Positions 22,801 to 37,800 of a stretch of DNA of 64,000 nucleotides are shown piece after piece (the stretch's first letter is position 1; the number at the start of each line of letters is the position of its first letter). The position numbers and the translations under genes are program-made. Source of the stretch: Lutraria lutraria (taxonomy: Eukaryota > Mollusca > Bivalvia > Venerida > Mactridae); contig OZ026848.1 of the NCBI GenBank assembly GCA_964023205.1, forward strand, positions 300,501 to 364,500, read 5' to 3'. The notes under the pieces are model-generated. The model worked only from the letters and a program-made list of their open reading frames with translations. It had not been told where the DNA came from and made no database searches.

Positions 22801-25800
22801 AAAAGTAAACAAAACCCGTGACATGAATATCATACATGTACAATATGTATCATTCATTCAAGACGTTAATTTGGGATATTGTCTGCAAATCATATGTAAC
22901 AATTAAAGCCAAGTCAAGGTTCCTTTTTAAAATTCATAACCATCACTTAAGTTCATTAATTAGGTCATGTAATCGATATATTGACAATGAAAAATATGAT
23001 CAAACCCGCGGGCGGAGAACCATGCATTTCCGACCTAAATGTTGACCATTTTGGACTTTTTAAAATACATAATCATTCATTATTTGATAATACATACATT
23101 CAGTCATATCTAAAGGTCTTAAGAAATTTATTATGATTCCCTTAAAATTAAATACGGCGTGTATTAAATGGTCAAATGAAATATCCGCGGAAAAGTAAAC
23201 AAAACCCGTGACATGAATATCATACATGTACAATATGTATCATTCATTCAAGACGTTAATTTGGGATATTGTCTACAAATCATATGTAACAATTAAAGCC
23301 AAGTCAAGGTTCCTTTTTAAAATTCATAACCATCACTTAAGTTCATTAATTAGGTCATGTAATCGATATATTGACAATGAAAAATATGATCAAACCCGCG
23401 GGCGGAGAACCATGCATTTCCGACCTAAATGTTGACCATTTTGGACTTTTTAAAATACATAATCATTCATTATTTGATAATACATACATTCAATCATATC
23501 TAAAGGTCTTAAGAAATTTATTATGATTCCCTTAAAATTAAATATGGCGTGTATTAAATGGTCAAATGAAATATCCTCGGAAAAGTAAACAAAACCCGTG
23601 GCATGATTATCATACATGTACAATATGTATAATTCATTCTAGACGTTAATTTGAGATATTGTCTGCAAATCATATGTAACAATTAAAGCCAAGACAAGGT
23701 TCCTTTTTAAAATTCATAACCATCATTTAAGTTCATTAATTAGGTCATGTAATCAATATATTGACAATGAAAAATTTTATCAAACCTCGCGTCCGGAGAA
23801 CCACGCATTTTAGGACTAAATATTGACCATTTTGAACAATGTTCATGACAAGTAATGCATTATTTCACTATACATACAGGCAATCATATCAAAAAGATCT
23901 TTAGGACAATATGTGAATTCTTTTAGAATTGAATATAGTGTGTATAAATGATACAATCATTTGTCCGTAGAAAAGTAAACAAAACCCGTGGCCTGGTCAT
24001 GAAGCATATACATTGTGTTTAATAAATCCAATTCAACGATTTAGTATATTGTTCGATAAACAAAAGCAATCATAAAGGACAAGATAAACTTATTGTTTAA
24101 AATGTATTCCCAACATATATGTACTTTAATTATGACAATTAGACATTATGTTTTCATAGAGCAATAAAATCAAACCCGCGGGCGGAGAACCATGCATTTC
24201 CGACCTAAATGTTGACCATTTTGGACTTTTTAAAAGACATAATCATTCATTATTTGATGATACATACATTCAATCATATATACAGATTCTTATAAAATGC
24301 ATTTTGATTCCCTTAAAATTAAATATGGCGTGTAAATGATCAAATGAAATATCCGCGGAAAAGTAAACAAAACCCGTGACATGAATATCATACATGTACA
24401 TTATGCATCACTCATTCTAGTCATTGATTTGAGATGTTTTCTGCAAATCATATTTAACAATTAAAACCAAGTCAAGGTTTTTGTTTAAAATTCATAACCA
24501 TCATTTAAGTTCATTAATTAGGTCATGTAATCGATATATTGACAATGAAAAATATGATCAAACCCGCGGGCGGAGAACCATGCATTTTAGGACTAAATAT
24601 TGACCATTTTGAACAATGTTCATGACAAGTAATGCATTATATCACTATACATACAGGCAATCATATCAAAAAGATCTTTAGGACAATATGTGAATTCTTT
24701 TAGAATTGAATATAGTGTGTATAAATGATACAATCATTTGTCCGTAGAAAAGTAAACAAAACCCGTGGCCTGGTCATGAAGCATATACATTGTGTTTAAT
24801 AAATTCAGTTCAACGATTTAGAATATTGTTCGATAAACAAAAGCAATCATTAAGGACACGACAAACTTATTGTTTTAAATTTATTCCCAACATATATGTA
24901 CGTTAGTTATGATAATTAGACATTATGTTTTTATAGAACAATTTAATCAAACCCGCGAGCGGAGAACCATGCATTTCCGACCTAGATATTGACCATTTTG
25001 GACTTTTTAAAAGACATATTATTCATTATTAGATAACACATACATTCAATCATATCAAAAGGTCTTAAGAAATTTATTATGATTCCCTTTAAATTAAATA
25101 TGGCGTGTATTAAATGGTCAAATGAAATATCCGCGGATAAGTAAATAAAACCCGTGACATGAATATCATACTTGTACAATATGTACCATTCATTCTAGAC
25201 GTTAATTTGGGATATTGTCTGCAAATCATATGTAACAATTAAAGCCAAGTCAAGGTTCCTTTTTAAAATTCATAACCATCACTTAAGTTCATTAATTAGG
25301 TCATGTAATCGATATATTGACAATGAAAAATATGATCAAACCCGCGGGCGGAGAACCATGCATTTTAGGACTAAATATTGACCATTTTGAACAATGTTCA
25401 TGACAAGTAATGCATCATTTCACTATACATACAGGCAATCATATCAAAAAGATCTTTAGGACAATATGTGAATTCTTTTAGAATTGAATATAGCGTGTAT
25501 AAATGATACAATCATTTGTCCGTAGAAAAGTAAACAAAACCCGTGCCATGGTCATGAAGCATATACATTGTGTTTAATAAATTCAGTTCAACGATTTAGA
25601 ATATTGTTCGGTAAACAAAAGCAATCATTAAGGACACGACAAACTTATAGTTTTAAATTTATTCCCAACATATATGTATATTAATTATGATAATTAGACA
25701 TCATGTTTTCATAGAACAATTTAATCAAACCCGCGGGCGGAGAACCATGCCTTTCCGACCTAAATGTTGACCATTTTTCACTTTTTAAAATACATAATCA

Positions 25801-28800
25801 TTCATTATTTGATAATACATACATTCAATCATATCTAAAGGTCTTAAGAAATTTATTATGATTCCCTTAAAATTAAATATGGCGTGTATTAAATGGTCAA
25901 ATGAAATATCCGCGGAAAAGTAAACAAAACCCGTGACATGAATATCATACATGTACAATATGTATCATTCATTCTAGACGTTAATTTGGGATATTGTCTG
26001 CAAATCATATGTAACAATTAAAGCCAAGACCAGGTTCCTTTTTAAAATTCATAACCATCATTTAAGTTCATTAATTAGGTCATGTAATCAATATATTGAC
26101 AATGAAAAATATTATCAAACCTCGCGTCCGGAGAACCACGCATTTTAGGACTAAATATTGACCATTTTGAACAATGTTCATGACAAGTAATGCATTATTT
26201 CACTATACATACAGGCAATCATATCAAAAAGATCTTTAGGACAATATGTGAATTCTTTTAGAATTGAATATAGTGTGTATAAATGATACAATCATTTGTC
26301 CGTAGAAAAGTAAACAAAACCCGTGGCCTGGTCATGAAGCATATACATTGTGTTTAATAAATCCAATTCAACGATTTAGTATATTGTTCGATAAACAAAA
26401 GCAATCATAAAGGACAAGATAAACTTATTGTTTAAAATGTATTCCCAACATATATGTACTTTAATTATGACAATTAGACATTATGTTTTCATAGAGCAAT
26501 AAAATCAAACCCGCGGGCGGAGAACCATGCATTTCCGACCTAAATGTTGACCATTTTTCACTTTTTAAAAGACATAATCATTCATTATTTGATGATACAT
26601 ACATTCAATCATATATACAGATTCTTATGAAATGCATTTTAATTCCCTTAAAATTAAATATGGCGTGTAAATGATCAAATGAAATATCCGCGGAAAAGTA
26701 AACAAAACCCGTGACATGAATATCATACATGTACATTATGCATCACTCATTCTAGTCATTGATTTGAGATGTTTTCTGCAAATCATATTTAACAATTAAA
26801 ACCAAGTCAAGGTTCCTTTTTAAAATTCATAACCATCATTTAAGTTCATTAATTTGGTCATGTAATCGATATATTGACAATGAAAAATATGATCAAACCC
26901 GCGGGCGGAGAACCATGCATTTTAGGACTAAATATTGACCATTTTGAACAATGTTCATGACAAGTAATGCATTATATCACTATACATACAGGCAATCATA
27001 TCAAAAAGATCTTTAGGACAATATGTGCATTCTTTTAGAATTGAATATAGCGTGTATAAATGATACAATCATTTGTCCGTAGAAAAGTAAACAAAACCCG
27101 TGGCCTGGTCATGAAGCATATACATTGTGTTTAATAAATTCAGTTCAACGATTTAGAATATTGTTCGATAAACAAAAGCAATCATTAAGGACACGACAAA
27201 CTTATTGTTTTAAATTTATTCCCAACATATATGTACATTAGTTATGATAATTAGACATTATGTTTTTATAGAACAATTTAATCAAACCCGCGAGCGGAGA
27301 ACCATGCATTTCCGACCTAAATGTTGACCATTTTGGACTTTTTAAAATACATAATTATTCATTATTAGATAACACATACATTCAATCATATCAAAAGTTC
27401 TTAAGAAATTTATTATGATTCCCTTAAAATTAAATATGGCGTGTATTAAATGGTCAAATGAAATATCCGCGGAAAAGTAAACAAAACCCGTGACATGAAT
27501 ATCATACATGTACAATATGTATCATTCATTCTAGACGTTAATTTGGGATATTGTCTGCAAATCATATGTAACAATTAAAGCCAAGTCAAGGTTCCTTTTT
27601 AAAATTCATAACCATCACTTAAGTTCATTAATTAGGTCATGTAATCGATATATTGACAATGAAAAATATGATCAAACCCGCGGGCGGAGAACCATGCATT
27701 TTAGGACTAAATATTGACCATTTTGAACAATGTTCATGACAAGTAATGCATTATATCACTATACATACAGGCAATCATATCAAAAAGATCTTTAGGACAA
27801 TATGTGAATTCTTTTAGAATTGAATATAGTGTGTATAAATGATACAATCATTTGTCCGTAGATAAGTAAACAAAACCCGTGGCCTGGTCATGAAGCATAT
27901 ACATTGTGTTTAATAAATCCAATTCAACGATTTAGTATATTGTTCGATAAACAAAAGCAATCATAAAGGACAAGATAAACTTATTGTTTAAAATGTATTC
28001 CCAACATATATGTACTTTAATTATGACAATTAGACATTATGTTTTCATAGAGCAATAAAATCAAACCCGCGGGCGGAGAACCATGCATTTCCGACCTAAA
28101 TGTTGACCATTTTTCACTTTTTAAAAGACATAATCATTCATTATTTGATGATACATACATTCAATCATATATACAGATTCTTATGAAATGCATTTTAATT
28201 CCCTTAAAATTAAATATGGCGTGTAAATGATCAAATGAAATATCCGCGGAAAAGTAAACAAAACCCGTGACATGAATATCATACATGTACATTATGCATC
28301 ACTCATTCTAGTCATTGATTTGAGATGTTTTCTGCAAATCATATTTAACAATTAAAACCAAGTCAAGGTTCCTTTTTAAAATTCATAACCATCATTTAAG
28401 TTCATTAATTTGGTCATGTAATCGATATATTGACAATGAAAAATATGATCAAACCCGCGGGCGGAGAACCATGCATTTTAGGACTAAATATTGACCATTT
28501 TGAACAATGTTCATGACAAGTAATGCATTATATCACTATACATACAGGCAATCATATCAAAAAGATCTTTAGGACAATATGTGCATTCTTTTAGAATTGA
28601 ATATAGCGTGTATAAATGATACAATCATTTGTCCGTAGAAAAGTAAACAAAACCCGTGGCCTGGTCATGAAGCATATACATTGTGTTTAATAAATTCAGT
28701 TCAACGATTTAGAATATTGTTCGATAAACAAAAGCAATCATTAAGGACACGACAAACTTATTGTTTTAAATTTATTCCCAACATATATGTACATTAGTTA

Positions 28801-31800
28801 TGATAATTAGACATTATGTTTTTATAGAACAATTTAATCAAACCCGCGAGCGGAGAACCATGCATTTCCGACCTAAATGTTGACCATTTTGGACTTTTTA
28901 AAATACATAATTATTCATTATTAGATAACACATACATTCAATCATATCAAAAGTTCTTAAGAAATTTATTATGATTCCCTTAAAATTAAATATGGCGTGT
29001 ATTAAATGGTCAAATGAAATATCCGCGGAAAAGTAAACAAAACCCGTGACATGAATATCATACATGTACAATATGTATCATTCATTCTAGACGTTAATTT
29101 GGGATATTGTCTGCAAATCATATGTAACAATTAAAGCCAAGTCAAGGTTCCTTTTTAAAATTCATAACCATCACTTAAGTTCATTAATTAGGTCATGTAA
29201 TCGATATATTGACAATGAAAAATATGATCAAACCCGCGGGCGGAGAACCATGCATTTTAGGACTAAATATTGACCATTTTGAACAATGTTCATGACAAGT
29301 AATGCATTATATCACTATACATACAGGCAATCATATCAAAAAGATCTTTAGGACAATATGTGAATTCTTTTAGAATTGAATATAGTGTGTATAAATGATA
29401 CAATCATTTGTCCGTAGATAAGTAAACAAAACCCGTGGCCTGGTCATGAAGCATATACATTGTGTTTAATAAATCCAATTCAACGATTTAGTATATTGTT
29501 CGATAAACAAAAGCAATCATAAAGGACAAGATAAACTTATTGTTTAAAATGTATTCCCAACATATATGTACTTTAATTATGACAATTAGACATTATGTTT
29601 TCATAGAGCAATAAAATCAAACCCGCGGGCGGAGAACCATGCATTTCCGACCTAAATGTTGACCATTTTTCACTTTTTAAAAGACATAATCATTCATTAT
29701 TTGATGATACATACATTCAATCATATATACAGATTCTTATGAAATGCATTTTAATTCCCTTAAAATTAAATATGGCGTGTAAATGATCAAATGAAATATC
29801 CGCGGAAAAGTAAACAAAACCCGTGACATGAATATCATACATGTACATTATGCATCACTCATTCTAGTCATTGATTTGAGATGTTTTCTGCAAATCATAT
29901 TTAACAATTAAAACCAAGTCAAGGTTCCTTTTTAAAATTCATAACCATCATTTAAGTTCATTAATTTGGTCATGTAATCGATATATTGACAATGAAAAAT
30001 ATGATCAAACCCGCGGGCGGAGAACCATGCATTTTAGGACTAAATATTGACCATTTTGAACAATGTTCATGACAAGTAATGCATTATATCACTATACATA
30101 CAGGCAATCATATCAAAAAGATCTTTAGGACAATATGTGCATTCTTTTAGAATTGAATATAGCGTGTATAAATGATACAATCATTTGTCCGTAGAAAAGT
30201 AAACAAAACCCGTGGCCTGGTCATGAAGCATATACATTGTGTTTAATAAATTCAGTTCAACGATTTAGAATATTGTTCGATAAACAAAAGCAATCATTAA
30301 GGACACGACAAACTTATTGTTTTAAATTTATTCCCAACATATATGTACATTAGTTATGATAATTAGACATCATGTTTTCATAGAACAATTTAATCAAACC
30401 CGCGGGCGGAGAACCATGCCTTTCCGACCTAAATGTTGACCATTTTTCACTTTTTAAAATACATAATCATTCATTATTTGATAATACATACATTCAATCA
30501 TATCTAAAGGTCTTAAGAAATTTATTATGATTCCCTTAAAATTAAATATGGCGTGTATTAAATGGTCAAATGAAATATCCTCGGAAAAGTAAACAAAACC
30601 CGTGGCATGATTATCATACATGTACAATATGTATCATTCATTCTAGACGTTAATTTGGGATATTGTCTGCAAATCATATGTAACAATTAAAGCCAAGACC
30701 AGGTTCCTTTTTAAAATTCATAACCATCATTTAAGTTCATTAATTAGGTCATGTAATCAATATATTGACAATGAAAAATATTATCAAACCTCGCGTCCGG
30801 AGAACCACGCATTTTAGGACTAAATATTGACCATTTTGAACAATGTTCATGACAAGTAATGCATTATTTCACTATACATACAGGCAATCATATCAAAAAG
30901 ATCTTTAGGACAATATGTGAATTCTTTTAGAATTGAATATAGTGTGTATAAATGATACAATCATTTGTCCGTAGAAAAGTAAACAAAACCCGTGGCCTGG
31001 TCATGAAGCATATACATTGTGTTTAATAAATCCAATTCAACGATTTAGTATATTGTTCGATAAACAAAAGCAATCATAAAGGACAAGATAAACTTATTGT
31101 TTAAAATGTATTCCCAACATATATGTACTTTAATTATGACAATTAGACATTATGTTTTCATAGAGCAATAAAATCAAACCCGCGGGCGGAGAACCATGCA
31201 TTTCCGACCTAAATGTTGACCATTTTTCACTTTTTAAAATACATAATCATTCATTATTTGATGATACATACATTCAATCATATATACAGATTCTTATGAA
31301 ATGCATTTTAATTCCCTTAAAATTAAATATGGCGTGTAAATGATCAAATGAAATATCCGCGGAAAAGTAAACAAAACCCGTGACATGAATATCATACATG
31401 TACATTATGCATCACTCATTCTAGTCATTGATTTGAGATGTTTTCTGCCAATCATATTTAACAATTAAAACCAAGTCAAGGTTCCTTTTTAAAATTCATA
31501 ACCATCATTTAAGTTCATTAATTTGGTCATGTAATCGATATATTGACAATGAAAAATATGATCAAACCCGCGGGCGGAGAACCATGCATTTTAGGACTAA
31601 ATATTGACCATTTTGAACAATGTTCATGACAAGTAATGCATTATATCACTATACATACAGGCAATCATATCAAAAAGATCTTTAGGACAATATGTGAATT
31701 CTTTTAGAATTGAATATAGCGTGTATAAATGATACAATCATTTGTCCGTAGAAAAGTAAACAAAACCCGTGGCCTGGTCATGAAGCATATACATTGTGTT

Positions 31801-34800
31801 TAATAAATTCAGTTCAACGATTTAGAATATTGTTCGATAAACAAAAGCAATCATTAAGGACACGACAAACTTATTGTTTTAAATTTATTCCCAACATATA
31901 TGTACATTAGTTATGATAATTAGACATTATGTTTTTATAGAACAATTTAATCAAACCCGCGAGCGGAGAACCATGCATCTCCGACCTAAATGTTGACCAT
32001 TTTGGACTTTTTAAAATACATAATTATTCATTATTAGATAACACATACATTCAATCATATCAAAAGGTCTTAAGAAATTTATTATGATTCCCTTTAAATT
32101 AAATATGGCGTGTATTAAATGGTCAAATGAAATATCCGCGGAAAAGTAAACAAAACCCGTGACATGAATATCATACATGTACAATATGTGTCATTCATTC
32201 TAGACGTTAATTTGGGATATTGTCTGCAAATCATATGTAACAATTAAAGCCAAGTCAAGGTTCCTTTTTAAAATTCATAACCATCACTTAAGTTCATTTA
32301 TTAGGTCATGTAATCGATATATTGACAATGAAAAATATGATCAAACCCGCGGGCGGAGAACCATGCATTTTAGGACTAAATATTGACCATTTTGAACAAT
32401 GTTCATGACAAGTAATGCATTATATCACTATACATACAGGCAATCATATCAAAAAGATCTTTAGGACAATATGTGAATTCTTTTAGAATTGAATATAGTG
32501 TGTATAAATGATACAATCATTTGTCCGTAGAAAAGTAAACAAAACCCGTGGCCTGGTCATGAAGCATATACATTGTGTTTAATAAATTCGTTTCAACGAT
32601 TTAGAATATTGTTCGATAAACAAAAGCAATCATAAAGGACAAGATAAACTTATTGTTTAAAATGTATTCCCAACATATATGTACTTTAATTATGACAATT
32701 AGACATTATGTTTTCATAGAGCAATAAAATCAAACCCGCGGGCGGAGAACCATGCATTTCCGACCTAAATGTTGACCATTTTGGACTTTTTAAAAGACAT
32801 AATCATTCATTATTTGATGATACATACATTCAATCATATATACAGATTCTTATGAAATGCATTTTGATTCCCTTAAAATTAAATATGACGTGTAAATGAT
32901 CAAATGAAATATCCGCGGAAAAGTAAACAAAACCCGTGACATGAATATCATACATGTACATTATGCATCACTCATTTTAGTCATTGATTTGAGATGTTTT
33001 CTGCAAATCATATTTAACAATTAAAACCAAGTCAAGGTTCCTGTTTAAATTCATAACCATCATTTAAGTTCATTAATTAGGTCATGTAATCGATATATTG
33101 ACAATGAAAAATATGATCAAACCCGCGGGCGGAGAACCATGCATTTTAGGACTAAATATTGACCATTTTGAACAATGTTCATGACAAGTAATGCATTATA
33201 TCACTATACATACAGACAATCATATCAAAAAGATCTTTAGGACAATATGTGCATTCTTTTAGAATTGAATATAGCGTGTATAAATGATACAATCATTTGT
33301 CCGTAGAAAAGTAAACAAAACCCGTGGCCTGGTCATGAAGCATATACATTGTGTTTAATAAATTCAGTTCAACGATTTAGAATATTGTTCGATAAACAAA
33401 AGCAATCATTAAGGACACGACAAACTTATTGTTTAAAATTTATTCCCAACATATATGTACATTAATTATGATAATTAGACATTATGTTTTTATAGAACAA
33501 TTTAATCAAACCCGCGAGCGGAGAACCATGCATTTCCGACCTATATGTTGACCATTTTGGACTTTTTAAAATACATAATTATTCATTATTAGATAACACA
33601 TACATTCAATCACATCTAAAGGTCTTAAGAAATTTATTATGATTCCCTTTAAATTAAATATGGCGTGTATTAAATGGTCAAATGAAATATCCGCGGAAAA
33701 GTAAACAAAACCCGTGACATGAATATCATACATGTACAATATGTATCATTCATTCAAGACGTTAATTTGGGATATTGTCTGCAAATCATATGTAACAATT
33801 AAAGCCAAGTCAAGGTTCCTTTTTAAAATTCATAACCATCACTTAAGTTCATTAATTAGGTCATGTAATCGATATATTGACAATGAAAAATATGATCAAA
33901 CCCGCGGGCGGAGAACCATGCATTTCCGACCTAAATGTTGACCATTTTGGACTTTTTAAAATACATAATCATTCATTATTTGATAATACATACATTCAGT
34001 CATATCTAAAGGTCTTAAGAAATTTATTTTGATTCCCTTAAAATTAAATACGGCGTGTATTAAATGGTCAAATGAAATATCCGCGGAAAAGTAAACAAAA
34101 CCCGTGGCATGATTATCATAAATGTACAATATGTATCATTCATTCTAGACGTTAATTTGAGATATTGTCTGCAAATCATATGTAACAATTAAAGCCAAGT
34201 CAAGGTTCCTTTTTAAAATTCATAACCATCATTTAAGTTCATTAATTAGGTCATGTAATCAATATATTGACAATGAAAAATATTATCAAACCTCGCGACC
34301 GAAGAACCACGCATTTTAGGACTAAATATTGACCATTTTGAACAATGTTCATGACAAGTAATGCATTATTTCACTATACATACAGGCAATCATATCAAAA
34401 AGATCTTTAGGACAATATGTGAATTCTTTTAGAATTGAATATAGTGTGTATAAATGATACAATCATTTGTCCGTAGAAAAGTAAACAAAACCCGTGGCCT
34501 GGTCATGAAGCATATACATTGTGTTTAATAAATCCAATTCAACGATTTAGTATATTGTTCGATAAACAAAAGCAATCATAAATGACAAGATAAACTTATT
34601 GTTTAAAATGTATTCCCAACATATATGTAGTTTAATTATGACAATTAGACATTATGTTTTCATAGAGCAATAAAATCAAACCCGCGGGCGGAGAACCATG
34701 CATTTCCGACCTAAATGTTGACCATTTTGGACTTTTTAAAAGACATAATCATTCATTATTTGATAATACATACATTCAATCATATATACAGATTCTTATG

Positions 34801-37800
34801 AAATGCATTTTGATTCCCTTAAAATTAAATATGACGTGTAAATGATCAAATGAAATATCCGCGGAAAAGTAAACAAAACCCGTGACATGAATATCATACA
34901 TGTACATTATGCATCACTCATTTTAGTCATTGATTTGAGATGTTTTCTGCAAATCATATTTAACAATTAAAACCAAGTCAAGGTTCCTGTTTAAAATTCA
35001 TAACCATCATTTAAGTTCATTAATTAGGTCATGTAATCGATATATTGACAATGAAAAATATGATCAAACCCGCGGGCGGAGAACCATGCATTTTAGGACT
35101 AAATATTGACCATTTTGAACAATGTTCATGACAAGTAATGCATTATATCACTATACATACAGGCAATCATATCAAAAAGATCTTTAGGACAATATGTGAA
35201 TTCTTTTAGAATTGAATATAGTGTGTATAAATGATACAATCATTTGTCCGTAGAAAATTAAACAAAACCCGTGGCCTGGTCATGAAGCATATACATTGTG
35301 TTTAATAAATTCAGTTCAACGATTTAGAATATTGTTCGATAAACAAAAGCAATCATTAAGGACACGACAAACTTATTGTTTAAAATTTATTCCCAACATA
35401 TATGTACATTAATTATGATAATTAGACATTATGTTTTTATAGAACAATTTAATCAAACCCGCGGGCGGAGAACCATGCATTTCCGACCTAAATGTTGACA
35501 ATTTTGGACTTTTTAAAATACATAATTATTCATTATTAGATAACACATACATTCAATCATATCTAAAGGTCTTAAGAAATTTATTATGATTCCCTTTAAA
35601 ATAATATGGCGTGTATTAAATGGTCAAATGAAATATCCGCGGAAAAGTAAACAAAACCCGTGACATGAATATCATACATGTACAATATGTATCATTCATT
35701 CTAGACGTTAATTTGAGATATTGTCTGCAAATCATATGTAACAATTAAAGCCAAGTCAAGGTTCCTTTTTAAAATTCATAACCATCACTTAAGTTCATTA
35801 ATTAGGTCATGTAATCGATATATTGACAATGAAAAATATGATCAAACCCGCGGGCGGAGAACCATGCATTTCCGACCTAAATGTTGACCATTTTGGACTT
35901 TTTAAAATACATAATCATTCATTATTTGATAATACATACATTCAATCATATCAAAAGGTCTTAAGAAATTTATTATGATTCCCTTAAAATTAAATATGGC
36001 GTGTATTAAATGGTCAAATGAAATATCCTCGGAAAAGTAAACAAAACCCGTGGCATGATTATCATACATGTACAATATGTATCATTCATTCTAGACGTTA
36101 ATTTGAGATATTGTCTGCAAATCATATGTAACAATTAAAGCCAAGACAAGGTTCCTTTTTAAAATTCATAACCATCATTTAAGTTCATTAATTAGGTCAT
36201 GTAATCAATATATTGACAATGAAAAATATTATCAAACCTCGCGACCGAAGAACCACGCATTTTAGGACTAAATATTGACCATTTTGAACAATGTTCATGA
36301 CAAGTAATGCATTATTTCACTATACATACAGGCAATCATATCAAAAAGATCTTTAGGACAATATGTGAATTCTTTTAGAATTGAATATAGTGTGTATAAA
36401 TGATACAATCATTTGTCCGTAGAAAAGTAAACAAAACCCGTGGCCTGGTCATGAAGCATATACATTGTGTTTAATAAATCCAATTCAACGATTTAGTATA
36501 TTGTTCGATAAACAAAAGCAATCATAAATGACAAGATAAACTTATTGTTTAAAATGTATTCCCAACATATATGTAGTTTAATTATGACAATTAGACATTA
36601 TGTTTTCATAGAGCAATAAAATCAAACCCGCGGGCGGAGAACCATGCATTTCCGACCTAAATGTTGACCATTTTGGACTTTTTAAAAGACATAATCATTC
36701 ATTATTTGATGATACATACATTCAATCATATATACAGATTCTTATGAAATGCATTTTGATTCCCTTAAAATTAAATATGACGTGTAAATGATCAAATGAA
36801 ATATCCGCGGAAAAGTAAACAAAACCCGTGACATGAATATCATACATGTACATTATGCATCACTCATTTTAGTCATTGATTTGAGATGTTTTCTGCAAAT
36901 CATATTTAACAATTAAAACCAAGTCAAGGTTCCTGTTTAAAATTCATAACCATCATTTAAGTTCATTAATTAGGTCATGTAATCGATATATTGACAATGA
37001 AAAATATGATCAAACCCGCGGGCGGAGAACCATGCATTTTAGGACTAAATATTGACCATTTTGAACAATGTTCATGACAAGTAATGCATTATATCACTAT
37101 ACATACAGGCAATCATATCAAAAAGATCTTTAGGACAATATGTGAATTCTTTTAGAATTGAATATAGTGTGTATAAATGATACAATCATTTGTCCGTAGA
37201 AAAGTAAACAAAACCCGTGGCCTGGTCATGAAGCATATACATTGTGTTTAATAAATTCAGTTCAACGATTTAGAATATTGTTCGATAAACAAAAGCAATC
37301 ATTAAGGACACGACAAACTTATTGTTTAAAATTTATTCCCAACATATATGTACATTAATTATGATAATTAGACATTATGTTTTTATAGAACAATTTAATC
37401 AAACCCGCGAGCGGAGAACCATGCATTTCCGACCTAAATGTTGACAATTTTGGACTTTTTAAAATACATAATTATTCATTATTAGATAACACATACATTC
37501 AATCATATCTAAAGGTCTTAAGAAATTTATTATGATTCCCTTTAAAATAATATGGCGTGTATTAAATGGTCAAATGAAATATCCGCGGAAAAGTAAACAA
37601 AACCCGTGACATGAATATCATACATGTACAATATGTATCATTCATTCTAGACGTTAATTTGAGATATTGTCTGCAAATCATATGTAACAATTAAAGCCAA
37701 GTCAAGGTTCCTTTTTAAAATTCATAACCATCACTTAAGTTCATTAATTAGGTCATGTAATCGATATATTGACAATGAAAAATATGATCAAACCCGCGGG

